The notes beneath the pieces are model-generated. The model was not told the origin of the DNA and ran no database searches. It saw nothing but the letters and a program-made list of their open reading frames with translations. From an uncultured Paracoccaceae bacterium (GTDB taxonomy: Bacteria > Pseudomonadota > Alphaproteobacteria > Rhodobacterales > Rhodobacteraceae): a stretch of DNA of 64,000 nt. Of this stretch, positions 43,169-51,524 are shown one piece after another. The position numbers and the translations under genes were made by a program. How positions within the stretch are numbered: the first letter of the stretch is position 1; each line of letters opens with the position of its first letter. The DNA is taken from assembly GCA_937872465.1 (NCBI GenBank), contig CALMSR010000039.1:186001-250000 (forward strand), given 5' to 3'.

Positions 43169-44739
43169 GGGGCGAACCTCACGCTGACGATCTCGGTGAA
43201 GCGGCCCTGCGGCCGCACGGCGATCTCGCGGGGGGCGGCGATCTGGCGCGACCAGGCCAGCGCCTCGGTGACGGTGCGCGGCACCGGCATTCCGGGTGCG
43301 CGCTGGCGCCACCAGGCGACCGCCTTCTGCCGGGCGTAGCCGGTGTGCTCGAAGCAGACCCACTCGCGGTGGCGCACCAGCCCGCACCGGTAGTCGACCT
43401 GCAAGGTCGGCCGGCTGCCGGCCTTCTCATGCGCGCGGTAGCCGACGCTGTCGACCTGCACCCACTGCGGCTTGCCGGTGGTCAGGATCGCGAGCGTCGA
43501 GGCCTCCCGCTCGACCTGGACCTTCGGTGGCGGGAAGGCGTGCCCGCAGTCCGGGCAGACCCGCACCGCCGTCGCGAGAATGCTCTGGCATTCCGGGCAG
43601 ACCTTGCACGGCGCCTCCCCCTCGCCGGCGCCGGGGCGCTTCGGCTTGACCGCATCGATCGGCCCGTGCCGGGCGACGTTGCCGGCGAAGTCGAGCACCA
43701 GGCAGTCGGCCTTGCCGGGCGCGAGACGGGTGCCGCGGCCGGCCATCTGCACATAGAGCCCGGTCGACTTCGTCGGCCGCAGCATGGCGATGAGATCGAC
43801 GCCGGGTGCGTTGAAGCCGGTGGTCAGCACGCCCATCGAGGCGAGCGCCCTGATCTCGCCACGCTTGAAGGCGGCGATCGTGCGATCCCGCTCGGGCTTC
43901 GGGGTGTCGCCGAAGATGGTCGCGGCGGAGAAGCCGCGGGCACGGATCGCCTCGGCGACGTGGGTCGCATGTTCGACGCCGGCGCAGAAGGCGAGCCAGC
44001 TCTTCCGGTCGGCGCCGAGCCGCACCACCTCGTCGATCGCCGCCTCGGTGATCTCGGGCAGATCGACCGCGGCCTGCAGCTGGCTCGGGATAAACTCGCC
44101 GCCGCGGCTACCGACGCCGGAGACATCGAGCCTGGTCTCGGCCGCCTTGCTGACCAGCGGACAGAGGAAGCCGTCGTCGATCAGCTGCCGCACCGAGACC
44201 TCGAAGGCGATGTCGGTAAAGAGCGCGCCCTTGCCCTCGTGCAGCATGCCGCTGTCGAGGCGGTAGGGTGTGGCGGTGAAGCCGATCACCTTCAGCTGCG
44301 GGTTGATGCGGGCGAGCGTGTCGAGGAAGCGGCGGTACATGGTGTCGGAGGCGGCCGGGATCAGGTGCGCCTCGTCGATGAGCACCAGATCGCACTGCTG
44401 CACGTCGTAGGCGCGGCGATGGATCGACTGGATGCCGGCGAAGAGGATGCGGGCGCCGAGGTCACGCCGGCCGAGCCCCGCCGAGTAGATGCCTGCCGGC
44501 GCGTCGCGCCAGAGGCCGATCAGCTCTGCGTGGTTCTGCGCGATCAGCTCGCGGACATGCGTCACGATCAGGATGCGCTGGTCCGGCCAGGCCTTCAGCA
44601 CGCCCTCGACGAAGGCGGCCATCACCAGGCTCTTGCCGCCAGCGGTCGGAATCACGATCAGCGGATGGCCGGTGTTCTCCGCGAAGTAGCCGTAGATCGC
44701 GTCGATGGCGGCCTGCTGGTAGGGACGCAGCGTCAGCAT
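43015..44739 (-). CDS. Superfamily 2 DNA/RNA helicase (DEAD/DEAH type)
   Basis: A 574-aa helicase with motif I PTAGGKS (31-37), motif II DEAH, motif III FTATPYR, and motif VI QMAGRGTR. A zinc-ribbon (CKVCPECQ ... CPDCGHAFPP) lies near residue 385. The N-terminus LRPYQQAAIDAI is the Q-motif region. The last about 50 residues are low-complexity Ala/Pro/Thr and overlap the DUF6511 gene, so the conserved protein probably ends near residue 525 and the tail looks like read-through of a lost stop. Confidence 0.88.
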   Translation of the reverse strand: MLTLRPYQQAAIDAIYGYFAENTGHPLIVIPTAGGKSLVMAAFVEGVLKAWPDQRILIVTHVRELIAQNHAELIGLWRDAPAGIYSAGLGRRDLGARILFAGIQSIHRRAYDVQQCDLVLIDEAHLIPAASDTMYRRFLDTLARINPQLKVIGFTATPYRLDSGMLHEGKGALFTDIAFEVSVRQLIDDGFLCPLVSKAAETRLDVSGVGSRGGEFIPSQLQAAVDLPEITEAAIDEVVRLGADRKSWLAFCAGVEHATHVAEAIRARGFSAATIFGDTPKPERDRTIAAFKRGEIRALASMGVLTTGFNAPGVDLIAMLRPTKSTGLYVQMAGRGTRLAPGKADCLVLDFAGNVARHGPIDAVKPKRPGAGEGEAPCKVCPECQSILATAVRVCPDCGHAFPPPKVQVEREASTLAILTTGKPQWVQVDSVGYRAHEKAGSRPTLQVDYRCGLVRHREWVCFEHTGYARQKAVAWWRQRAPGMPVPRTVTEALAWSRQIAAPREIAVRPQGRFTEIVSVRFAPCSASAPYATAKPAASAGSTPATGPATAVATTPAAGSAAGPARTSAIGDAA

Positions 44740-45674
44740 GCCACCGCCTCCGCCCGCGCGTCATTGATCCACGTGCGGCCGTCGCGCATGCGGTAGACGA
44801 CATGATCATCGCCGGCATCGACCACTTCGCCGGGCACCAGGTCGGGGATGAAGAGGTGCTGCGCGCAGGCCTGCCGCTGGGTCTCGACGTCGAGCCCCTG
44901 GTCCCAGCGGGCGCAGCGCCAGCCACCCTCGACCGGGGTCGAATGCAGGCACGAGCGGCAGCTGACCGCCGCCGCCGCTTCGCCATGACAGAGGTCGTGG
45001 TGGTCGCAGAACCGGCACTCGAACCAGGTGGGGTCTTCGGAGATTCGCACCGGCGGCCGGGTGGCATGGATCACGCGGTCTGCCTTGGCCAGCAGTCGCT
45101 CGGCCGCGTCGGTGTCTGCGCGGACCCGCTCGACGTAGACGTCGTCGGTGTCCTTGCAGACCGCGAGGTACATGGCCCGGGTCAGCCCGGTCAGGTGCAT
45201 GTAGACCTGCATCTGCGCCCAGTGCTGGGGCTTGGCGTCCGCCACGCCCTTCGCGACCAGCTCGCGGAAGCTCTTCGCCGAGTGGGTCTTGAACTCGAGC
45301 ACGTGCCAGGTCTTCGGCGCCTCGATGAGGCCGAGGGCGACGGCGTCGAGCGAGCCGCCGAAGTGGCCGCCGTGCGCCTCGACCCGCCACTGCCGGCCGG
45401 TCTCGGGATCGAGTTCCAGCACGGTCGCGCCGATGCGGCGGAGGTTGCGCACCAGCCGCGCCTCCTCGAGCTGGCCGGTCTCGAAGAGCCTGAGGATGCG
45501 GCCCGGGAATCGCGCCGGCGTCGTCCAGCGGAAGTCGTACCAGAGCGCGCGCTCGCAGGATTTGCCGATCTGCGAGGCACCGAGGTGGGGACGGCGGCCG
45601 TCCTCGCGGTCCGCCTCGTAGGCTTCGAGAATCGCGTCGCGGGTCGGCGCCGGGGTCTCGGGAAGCGCGGCCAT
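44733..45674 (-). CDS. PD-(D/E)XK nuclease (RecB/Cas4-like phage exonuclease)
   Basis: A 313-aa protein. ASQIGKSCERALWYDFRW (about 33-50), GGSLDAVALGLIEAP (active-site Asp), VLEFKTHSAKSF (ExK) and AQMQVYMHLTG follow the PD-(D/E)XK order. Late Cys residues (CRFCDHHDLCHG; CRSCL) may bind Zn or an Fe-S cluster. It would resect DNA ends in a phage recombination module with the Sak4-like ATPase and DUF669 protein. Confidence 0.85.
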   Translation of the reverse strand: MAALPETPAPTRDAILEAYEADREDGRRPHLGASQIGKSCERALWYDFRWTTPARFPGRILRLFETGQLEEARLVRNLRRIGATVLELDPETGRQWRVEAHGGHFGGSLDAVALGLIEAPKTWHVLEFKTHSAKSFRELVAKGVADAKPQHWAQMQVYMHLTGLTRAMYLAVCKDTDDVYVERVRADTDAAERLLAKADRVIHATRPPVRISEDPTWFECRFCDHHDLCHGEAAAAVSCRSCLHSTPVEGGWRCARWDQGLDVETQRQACAQHLFIPDLVPGEVVDAGDDHVVYRMRDGRTWINDARAEAVAC

Positions 45675-46048
45675 CACGGCCGCTCCCCTTCGCGTGCGGC
45701 GTCGAGCACCCGCGCCCAGCCGGCATCGTCGTAGTCCTCCCGCACCAGCGCAATGATGCGGTCCTTGATCCCGTCCCTCGACCCGGGCAGCGTGGCGACG
45801 TGCTCGCGGAGCTCGGCACGCTCGCGCTCGAGGTGCCGCAGCGCGGTCTTCGCCCGGTGGAACCAGTCGGGGTCGATCGGGGTGCGGCTCGCCTGGCGCT
45901 TCAGGTCGGCGGCGGCGATCTGGGTGCGGATCGCGGCGATGGCGTCGTCGATCTCGATCAGCCGGGCGCGCGCCTCGGCGCGGGTGGCGGGCAGCTGCGC
46001 GGGAGCGGGGCACGCGAGGGATGGGTCGACGTCGTTCAGGTCGATCAT
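45674..46048 (-). CDS. Hypothetical coiled-coil phage protein
   Basis: A 124-aa acidic protein with a long helical/coiled-coil region (RAEARARLIEIDDAIAAIRT, TALRHLERERAELREHV). The C-terminus is IALVREDYDDAGWARVLDAA. No family recognised. It shares one base with the nuclease start (TGATG) and is probably part of the recombination operon. Confidence 0.65.
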   Translation of the reverse strand: MIDLNDVDPSLACPAPAQLPATRAEARARLIEIDDAIAAIRTQIAAADLKRQASRTPIDPDWFHRAKTALRHLERERAELREHVATLPGSRDGIKDRIIALVREDYDDAGWARVLDAAREGERP

Positions 46049-46119
46049 GATTCTGCTCGATCAGGTTCGTGGTTGGGGGAGAGGCCGCCCGGGCACCTGG
46101 CCCGGGCGTTCCGGATGGA

Positions 46120-46641
46120 TCAGCGCTTCCAGGGAGCGTTGGCGAACCCGCCGGCCGGCGCCGCAGGGCGCGCGGGCTGCGCCGCCGGGGCCGCAGCGGC
46201 AGGCGCGGCAGGTCGCGGCTTCGCCGCGGTGGCGGTGGCCTCACGTTCGAGCGGCAGGTAGTGCACCTTGTTGCTCTCGCCGTAGCCGTTCTTCGGCGGC
46301 TTGACGGTCACGTCGGCGATCATCGGGATCAGGTGCAGCTCGGCGCTGTCCTGGACCTGCAGCCGCCCGGTGGCGTGGCAGATCGCCGAGAGCGTGCGCT
46401 GGGCGATCTCCACGGTCTGGACGCTGGCGTTGACCAGGTTCAGCCGATCGAAGAGCTTTCGCCCGGCGAGCGGACCTTCGAGCACGTCGAGCTCGAGCCA
46501 GAGGTACTGCCCCCCGCCGTCCTTGGTCGGGCGCATCTCGCTCGACACGATCTGGACGACATACTTGCCGATGGGGAAGAGCTCGAACCCGGCGGCGGGG
46601 TCGACGGTGGTGGCATCGAAGGTGGCGCCAAGATGGGCCAT
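46120..46641 (-). CDS. DUF669 phage protein, probable ssDNA-binding
   Basis: A 173-aa DUF669 member (FDATTVDPAAGFELFPIGKY, MRPTKDGGGQYLWLELDVLE, GRKLFDRLNLVNASVQTVEI) with an Ala/Pro-rich C-terminal tail ending in APWKR. OB-like strands, a flexible tail and linkage to a recombinase-like ATPase suggest an SSB-type role, by analogy only. Confidence 0.8.
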   Translation of the reverse strand: MAHLGATFDATTVDPAAGFELFPIGKYVVQIVSSEMRPTKDGGGQYLWLELDVLEGPLAGRKLFDRLNLVNASVQTVEIAQRTLSAICHATGRLQVQDSAELHLIPMIADVTVKPPKNGYGESNKVHYLPLEREATATAAKPRPAAPAAAAPAAQPARPAAPAGGFANAPWKR

Positions 46642-46677
46642 GGGGACGTCTCCTGAGATTGGGGGATCGGGTTGGGA

Positions 46678-47421
46678 TCAGCGCTGCGGCATGGCCGCGG
46701 CGAAGGCCGGCCAGTCGAGCGGCAGCACGTCGGGCAGGCCGTAACGGTTCTTGGCGAGGAAGGCCGGGCGCTCCTCGGTGTAGAGGACGCGCTCGCCGCT
46801 CCCGAGGGCGCGGGTCACCTTCTTGTTGAACCCGACGTCCGACTTCACGGTGCTGACGCGGTAGTTGGCGAAGAGCACCACGTCCGAGTGCTCCTGCAGC
46901 AGCGCCGCGGCGCGGGCGTGCAGCTTGATGACGTAGCGGTCGTAGGGCTCGTGCACCGGGCTGTCGAAGCGCTTGATGTCGGTGTGGGCGATCTGGATCA
47001 CCGTCATGCCGCGCTCGTTGCGGAGCGCGTTCAGGCCGTCCAGGTACTCCCGCCAGAGGTCGAGCGCGGCGACGTAGCCCTTGCCGTAGCCCGGCTCCTC
47101 GATGGAGGCCCACTTGTTGTCATCGCAGACCCGCTTCCAGATCAGCGGCTCGAGCCAGTCGACGCTGTCGATCACCACCGTGCCGAACTCGTGCGACTCG
47201 TTGTAGAGCGCGTAGAGCGGCTCCATGACCTCGTCGAAACTGCGCGCGAGCGGGAAGTGCGGCACGGCGAGCGTGCCGAGCCCTTCCTCGGTGGCGACGA
47301 TCACGGGGCGGTCGGACTTCGCCGCGAAGGTGGTCTTGCCGACGCCGGCGACGCCGTGGATCAGGATGCGCGGCGGGGTGAGCGTGGTGGTCTGCCTCAG
47401 CGATGCGAGCGAGATCGCCAT
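46678..47421 (-). CDS. RecA-fold ATPase, Sak4-like annealing protein
   Basis: A 247-aa ATPase with Walker A GVAGVGKTT (23-31), Walker B TVVIDSVDWLE and a conserved QIAHTDIKRF segment. The size and core match phage Sak4/AAA_24 proteins that promote single-strand annealing with an SSB partner; DUF669 lies next door. It overlaps the upstream gene by one base. Confidence 0.82.
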   Translation of the reverse strand: MAISLASLRQTTTLTPPRILIHGVAGVGKTTFAAKSDRPVIVATEEGLGTLAVPHFPLARSFDEVMEPLYALYNESHEFGTVVIDSVDWLEPLIWKRVCDDNKWASIEEPGYGKGYVAALDLWREYLDGLNALRNERGMTVIQIAHTDIKRFDSPVHEPYDRYVIKLHARAAALLQEHSDVVLFANYRVSTVKSDVGFNKKVTRALGSGERVLYTEERPAFLAKNRYGLPDVLPLDWPAFAAAMPQR

Positions 47422-47906
47422 CAGCGCGCCTCCTCGACCAGCAGCTCGATCGTGAGCTGGCCGGGCCGAACGGTGCGCGCCGGCTCGAAGCCTTCCCGGA
47501 TCGCCCGCGGCCAGGCGGCGTAGTTCCGCTCGGCGACGCGATAGGTGACTTCGACGTACTCGCGCACGTCGTCGCCGGCGGCGCGGATGCGCTCGACCAT
47601 CTGCCCGAGCTTCTCCTGGTCCCAGGCGATCCGCTTCGGCAGGTCGGCGACCACGGTGATGTCGCCATCCCTGAGGCGCACCGTACCGCTGTCCTTGCCG
47701 ACGGCGCGGCGGGCCGCCGCGATCCGGGCGCCGTACTTCAGCACCAGCGCGCCATCGAGCCGGGCCTTCGCCGCCTTCGCCTGCTTCAGCGCGGCCTCGC
47801 TCTCCTGCTGCAGCACGGCGAGCACGTCGCCGGGCAGCGCGGCGATCTCCTGGGGCGGCAGGTCGGGCAGGTCCTGCAGCTGGGGACAGTTGTTCGGGTA
47901 GGGCAT
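47421..47906 (-). CDS. Conserved phage protein, recombination-associated
   Basis: A 161-aa protein with a helical N-terminus (LPPQEIAALPGDVLAVLQQESEAALKQ split across 17-43) and a C-terminal half with DLPKRIAWDQEKLGQM and YVEVTYRVAERNYAAWP. Known in phage early regions next to Sak4-like ATPases, with no assigned function. Confidence 0.7.
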   Translation of the reverse strand: MPYPNNCPQLQDLPDLPPQEIAALPGDVLAVLQQESEAALKQAKAAKARLDGALVLKYGARIAAARRAVGKDSGTVRLRDGDITVVADLPKRIAWDQEKLGQMVERIRAAGDDVREYVEVTYRVAERNYAAWPRAIREGFEPARTVRPGQLTIELLVEEAR

Positions 47907-47941
47907 GGGGGGTCCTTCGTGAGACTGGAGGTTGGGGGTGA

Positions 47942-48319
47942 TCAGGCCGCTTGGGCGTCGACGAGCCGCGCGGCGAGCGAGGGCCCGGCCCGCGTGGGCT
48001 TCGGCCGGGCGATAGCGAGATAGCTGTAGTCGTCGGGGCCGTGGCGAAGCTGAACGAGATGGACGAGGCCCTGCTCGGCCGCCCGGTAGGCGCCGTCCGC
48101 GAGCGTCCTGAGCGCCGCGCGCTCGGGCTCGGTGAGCGGCGAGAGCGGCGAGAGCGTGTCGGCCACGACGGAGCCGCGGTAGTACTCGAGCCGGTCGCCC
48201 GCATCGGCCTGGGCCACCCAGGCGCAGAACTCGATCTCGGTGAAGCGCACCTTCGGCGTGCGGGGGCGCTTGGCGGACTTCATCGCGCGGGGCTTGGTGC
48301 GGGGGACTGCCGCGATCAT
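47942..48319 (-). CDS. Hypothetical phage protein
   Basis: A 125-aa protein with a basic N-terminus (RTKPRAMKSAKRPRTPKVR) and a helical middle (CAWVAQADAGDRLEYYRGSV). The next part (LAIARPKPTRAGPSLAARLV) is near the end. No family recognised. Coupled to the HTH gene by a shared base at 48319. Confidence 0.6.
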   Translation of the reverse strand: MIAAVPRTKPRAMKSAKRPRTPKVRFTEIEFCAWVAQADAGDRLEYYRGSVVADTLSPLSPLTEPERAALRTLADGAYRAAEQGLVHLVQLRHGPDDYSYLAIARPKPTRAGPSLAARLVDAQAA

Positions 48320-48546
48320 CACGCTGCCCCCGCCAAGCTCGACTGCACCCGCGCACCCGGTTCGGCGGTGCTCGCCCGCAGCTGGTTCCGCTCGTAGGCC
48401 TCGACGTCCTCGAGCCGATAGACGACCCGGCCGCCGATCTTGATGAACTGGGGCCCCTCGCCGACCCACCGCCACCTCTCGAGTGTGCGGGGGCTGATGT
48501 TCCAGCGGTCGGCGAGCTCCCGCTGCTTCAGGTGTCGGATTGTCAT
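48319..48546 (-). CDS. Helix-turn-helix excisionase/AlpA-like protein
   Basis: A 75-aa MerR/AlpA-type HTH protein (QRELADRWNISPRTLERWRW, IGGRVVYRLEDVEAYERN). Small proteins like this act as excisionases or regulators of temperate elements. It is the first gene of the leftward early operon, so control of the operon or of excision is likely. Confidence 0.82.
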   Translation of the reverse strand: MTIRHLKQRELADRWNISPRTLERWRWVGEGPQFIKIGGRVVYRLEDVEAYERNQLRASTAEPGARVQSSLAGAA

Positions 48547-48657
48547 CTCTGCTCCATCGAAACGTTCGCTGCTTCCTCCCGATCCGCTGTGCGGCGAGGA
48601 AGTTTGTGCAGTTTCAATGGATTGCGCCGAGACTTATATGGTCAGCGCCGATTTTTC

Positions 48658-48742
48658 TTGTGACATGCGCGCACGAAAAAGCCCCGGAAAACCGGGGCTC
48701 GGGCACGCTCGTTGTGACATTCGCCGCTTAAGCTTGTGACAT
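48658..48742. repeat. Three copies of TTGTGACAT around a terminator
   Basis: Copies at 48658-48666, 48712-48720 and 48734-48742. The last is inside the final codons of the QueC-like gene. They flank the terminator at 48675-48699. Purpose unknown; remnants of duplication or a protein-binding site. Confidence 0.45.
48675..48699 (-). terminator. Intrinsic terminator of the QueC-like operon
   Basis: On the minus strand an 8-bp stem AGCCCCGG / CCGGGGCT with TTTT loop is followed by a T-tract (48676-48680 complement). It lies about 30 bp past the QueC-like stop and separates this operon from the prophage early genes. Confidence 0.85.
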
Positions 48743-50608
48743 GGGTTCGGCGAGGGCGTGGAAATCGGCGCGGGCGACCTCGCGCAGCGCCGGGTTGAGT
48801 CGGTAGCCTTCGCGCTGCCGGTTCTCGATGAAGTCGTCGGTGCCGAGCACGATGCCCTGATCGACGCCGAGCCTCTCGGACACCAGTGCTCGCACCCGGC
48901 GCACCTGCTGGCGCAGCGACGTGTCGTCGATGCCAAGCTCGTCCGCCAGATCCTCGGGCCTGACGAAGGCGACCGCGGCGGGCTCCTTGACCTTGCCGGA
49001 CCGATGGTTCGGCAGCAGCGCGTGGACGACCCTGAAGTTCGCGCCTTCGAGCGAGAACCCGCCCTTGAAGAGTATCCGCCCTGCCTCGGCATCGACGGCG
49101 AACTCGCACACAGGCTTCGACAGGCTGTCCATCAACTGCTTGACCTGCCGATCATAGCTCGGCGGCGCCGGCGCCTCGATCCCACGCCGGCTGAAGCACA
49201 TCGAGAGCAGCGCCCCGGCGGGGAGCTCGTCCCGCACGAGCTGCGCGCTGTGCCGCTGGAGGCCGCTCTCGATGACCGCCAGGACGTCCTCGGTATGGCG
49301 GTGGTAGAGATCGTGGATTCGCGCCGCGGCCGCGTCTGGCGACAGCTCCGGGAAGTAGCTGAGCGCCGCCGCGACCTGGGGGTGATCCGATATGAACCGG
49401 CTCCTCGACGACGACGCGAAGGTCTGGAAGAACTTGACGTAGGCGACGGCCATGCGGACATCGCGATCGAGGCTGCGGTCGCCGAGCAGCAGGTCCAGCT
49501 CGTACCGCTCGGCAGGATCGAGATCATCGAGGCCGGCCGCCAGGATGCCGAACCGCCGGTCGATGCATTGCGAGCAGGCGCCGCAGTGCCGCCTGTGCCT
49601 GGTCCAGTCCCGCGGGCGGGTGCAGCTGCTGGTCGTGGCGAGCAGGTGGCCGAAGCCATGCTCCACGACCTTCCGGGTGACCTCCTTCTTCGTCAGCCAC
49701 TGGAAGGGCGTCCGGATCGCGATGTCCCGCTCGAGGGCTGCCGAGAAGAGCGCCTCGAAGCCGCGGACGACCTTGGGGTGGGTGGTTCGGGTCGCGCGGG
49801 CGCCAAGGACATCCTTCGCGATCGGAAGGTTCAGGCTCACCACACCGTTCTCATAGAACGTGAACCCGTCCCTGTCGAACATCCGGGTCACGACCATCGC
49901 CAGGCAGGCGAACAGGAACGAGCGCGTCCTCTGCGTGTACTCGCGCGCCGCGATCCTGGCGTTGGTGACGTTGACCGGGACGTAGAAGATCTTGCCCGCG
50001 AGCCCGCCCCGCTTCAGCCCATCGATCAGCTCCTTCTGGATGTTGAAGACCTTCGGAGATGAGTGGTGTCCGACGAGCGCGAGCCGCTTCCGCTCGCCGA
50101 CGAGGCCATCGACGGCGCCGGCGAATGAATCGACCCCGCCCGAGAACAGCGCGACCTCGTCGGGCACGAACGAACCATCGACCAGCTCCGGGAAATACAT
50201 CTCCCGGTCGGGCAGCCTGCCTGTGGCCTTCACGAAGGAGAACGCGTAGGCGTCGTCGGACAGGAAGCCCAGGGTCTCGCACAGGGCGTCGGTGACGGGG
50301 GCATTCGACCAGAGCTCGGGCTGGCGGACCGGGATGGTGAAGTTCATCGCTCGTCGCCAGTCGCGGCCGTGTTCGGTGAGCTTCTCGGAGCCGCGCGACG
50401 ACTGCTGGTCCGCGCAGTAGACGTAGGCGGCGATCTCGAGCAGGTCGAGAAGCACGTCCGGGACGCTGCTCAGCATCGCCCGGTTGATGTCCGCGATCCT
50501 GAGGTTGACGTTGCGCGACGGGCCCTGGACGTCCAGCCGGATCGGCTCGCCGTTCGTGGCCGAGGCCTCGGCGGAGGCCCCGCCGCACACGAAGTCGAAG
50601 CTCTTCAT
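48728..50608 (-). CDS. QueC-like PP-loop enzyme with C-terminal winged helix (putative defence)
   Basis: A 626-aa protein. The N-terminal domain (about 1-145; LRIADINRAMLSSVPDVLLD, LEIAAYVYCADQQSSRG, FTIPVRQPELW) is the kind seen in defence-type QueC relatives. The PP-loop ATP-binding motif is SGGVDS (156-161). A Cys cluster C329-x12-C342-x2-C345-x2-C348 matches the zinc site of 7-cyano-7-deazaguanine synthases. Residues about 500-606 (GRILFKGGFSLEG ... GYRL) look like an OmpR-type winged helix. True QueC is about 230 aa, so this is a specialised relative. Its start overlaps the partner stop (ATGA). No other deazaguanine genes lie in the window. Function is inferred as antiphage, by comparison with QatC and CBASS Cap9. 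Confidence 0.82.
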   Translation of the reverse strand: MKSFDFVCGGASAEASATNGEPIRLDVQGPSRNVNLRIADINRAMLSSVPDVLLDLLEIAAYVYCADQQSSRGSEKLTEHGRDWRRAMNFTIPVRQPELWSNAPVTDALCETLGFLSDDAYAFSFVKATGRLPDREMYFPELVDGSFVPDEVALFSGGVDSFAGAVDGLVGERKRLALVGHHSSPKVFNIQKELIDGLKRGGLAGKIFYVPVNVTNARIAAREYTQRTRSFLFACLAMVVTRMFDRDGFTFYENGVVSLNLPIAKDVLGARATRTTHPKVVRGFEALFSAALERDIAIRTPFQWLTKKEVTRKVVEHGFGHLLATTSSCTRPRDWTRHRRHCGACSQCIDRRFGILAAGLDDLDPAERYELDLLLGDRSLDRDVRMAVAYVKFFQTFASSSRSRFISDHPQVAAALSYFPELSPDAAAARIHDLYHRHTEDVLAVIESGLQRHSAQLVRDELPAGALLSMCFSRRGIEAPAPPSYDRQVKQLMDSLSKPVCEFAVDAEAGRILFKGGFSLEGANFRVVHALLPNHRSGKVKEPAAVAFVRPEDLADELGIDDTSLRQQVRRVRALVSERLGVDQGIVLGTDDFIENRQREGYRLNPALREVARADFHALAEPMSQA

Positions 50609-51393
50609 TCGGGCTTGTTCCTGATCGACAGCTCTTTCCTGATCTTCTGCAGCGCCACATGCGCGAAGCCGGCCGCATCCTGGCGCGAGATGTCCTTCCC
50701 GAGGTGGTAGGCATTGTGCCCGAGCCAGTCCTTGGCGAACGCCCGCATGATGATCGTGGTCTCCTCGCAGTGCCGCCGGATGTCGCGATCGAGAAGCGCC
50801 AGGTCTCCGACCGACTGCGCCATCCTCCCGGGTCCGATGTGCTTCGGGGTTTCCCGGTCGAGGAAGTACTGGAGGTTGTGCTCCACGAGGTTCGTGAAGA
50901 AGCGCTGGCAGAGATCGCCGAACTTCTCCGGCGCGGCGAGCGTCGCGAGCGTGGTCCTCTCGTCCTCGCGGTTCGGCGCCCAGAGCGCCGGCAGCCGTTC
51001 GCGGATCACGCCGTGCAAGGCGGCGATCGCAGCGTGTTTCGCCATTTCGCTGAGATCGGTGACGTTCGGCGCGTGTCGGCGCTGCGCGGCCTCGACGGCG
51101 GCGTCCATGCCGACGACCACCTCGGTCACCGAAGGATTGTCGGGAACCGAGACCCCGAGTTCGCGCAAGGCCTCCGCAAATCGCTCCGCCTTCGCCGCCT
51201 GCGGGACCTTCAAGAGCAACCAAAGGGCCTCGATGAAGGCGGGGTCCTTCGTGGCGCGCGCCAGCGACTTCTCCGACGCCCCGGCGACGGCATCGGCCAG
51301 CTCGGCAACCGAGACGTCGGCTTCCGCCAGGTAGCCCACGATCTCCCCCCACTTCTTCGAGGCGGGAGGCTGGCCAAGCCGGACATGCCCCAT
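50605..51393 (-). CDS. Uncharacterised partner of the QueC-like protein
   Basis: A 262-aa predominantly helical protein. The N-terminal third is Ala/Glu-rich (EIVGYLAEADVSVAELADAV). The C-terminal third is the conserved-looking part: FFTNLVEHNLQYFLDRETPK, then HIGPGRMAQ, RDIRRHCEETTIIMRAFAKD and FAHVALQKIRKEL. No catalytic motif that I recognise. ATG 51393 is chosen; a TTG at 51399 is possible. It is the first gene of a two-gene operon (ATGA overlap), so the two products probably work as a complex. It is not QatB, TatD or a CD-NTase by inspection. Confidence 0.72.
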   Translation of the reverse strand: MGHVRLGQPPASKKWGEIVGYLAEADVSVAELADAVAGASEKSLARATKDPAFIEALWLLLKVPQAAKAERFAEALRELGVSVPDNPSVTEVVVGMDAAVEAAQRRHAPNVTDLSEMAKHAAIAALHGVIRERLPALWAPNREDERTTLATLAAPEKFGDLCQRFFTNLVEHNLQYFLDRETPKHIGPGRMAQSVGDLALLDRDIRRHCEETTIIMRAFAKDWLGHNAYHLGKDISRQDAAGFAHVALQKIRKELSIRNKPE

Positions 51394-51524
51394 GCACAAC
51401 TACACGCCGAGTGGCGGCTCCACTGAATACCCTCCGGGCGAGTGGCGTTTAGGGGATCTTGCCGTCGCTGTCACGCGGAATTCCATGGCTCTTCGCGAGG
51501 CTATGTCGTTCCGGATGGCGCTGA

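Noticed and set aside
48728-50608. Phage DNA deazaguanine modification (QueC for dPreQ0/ADG in phage DNA)
   Set aside because: No DpdA-type transglycosylase, queD, queE or folE gene occurs in the window, and the protein is a large fusion rather than a plain QueC.
50605-51393. QatB or a CBASS component as the partner gene
   Set aside because: By inspection its sequence shows neither the QatB-like Gly/Pro-rich start nor nucleotidyltransferase or effector motifs.
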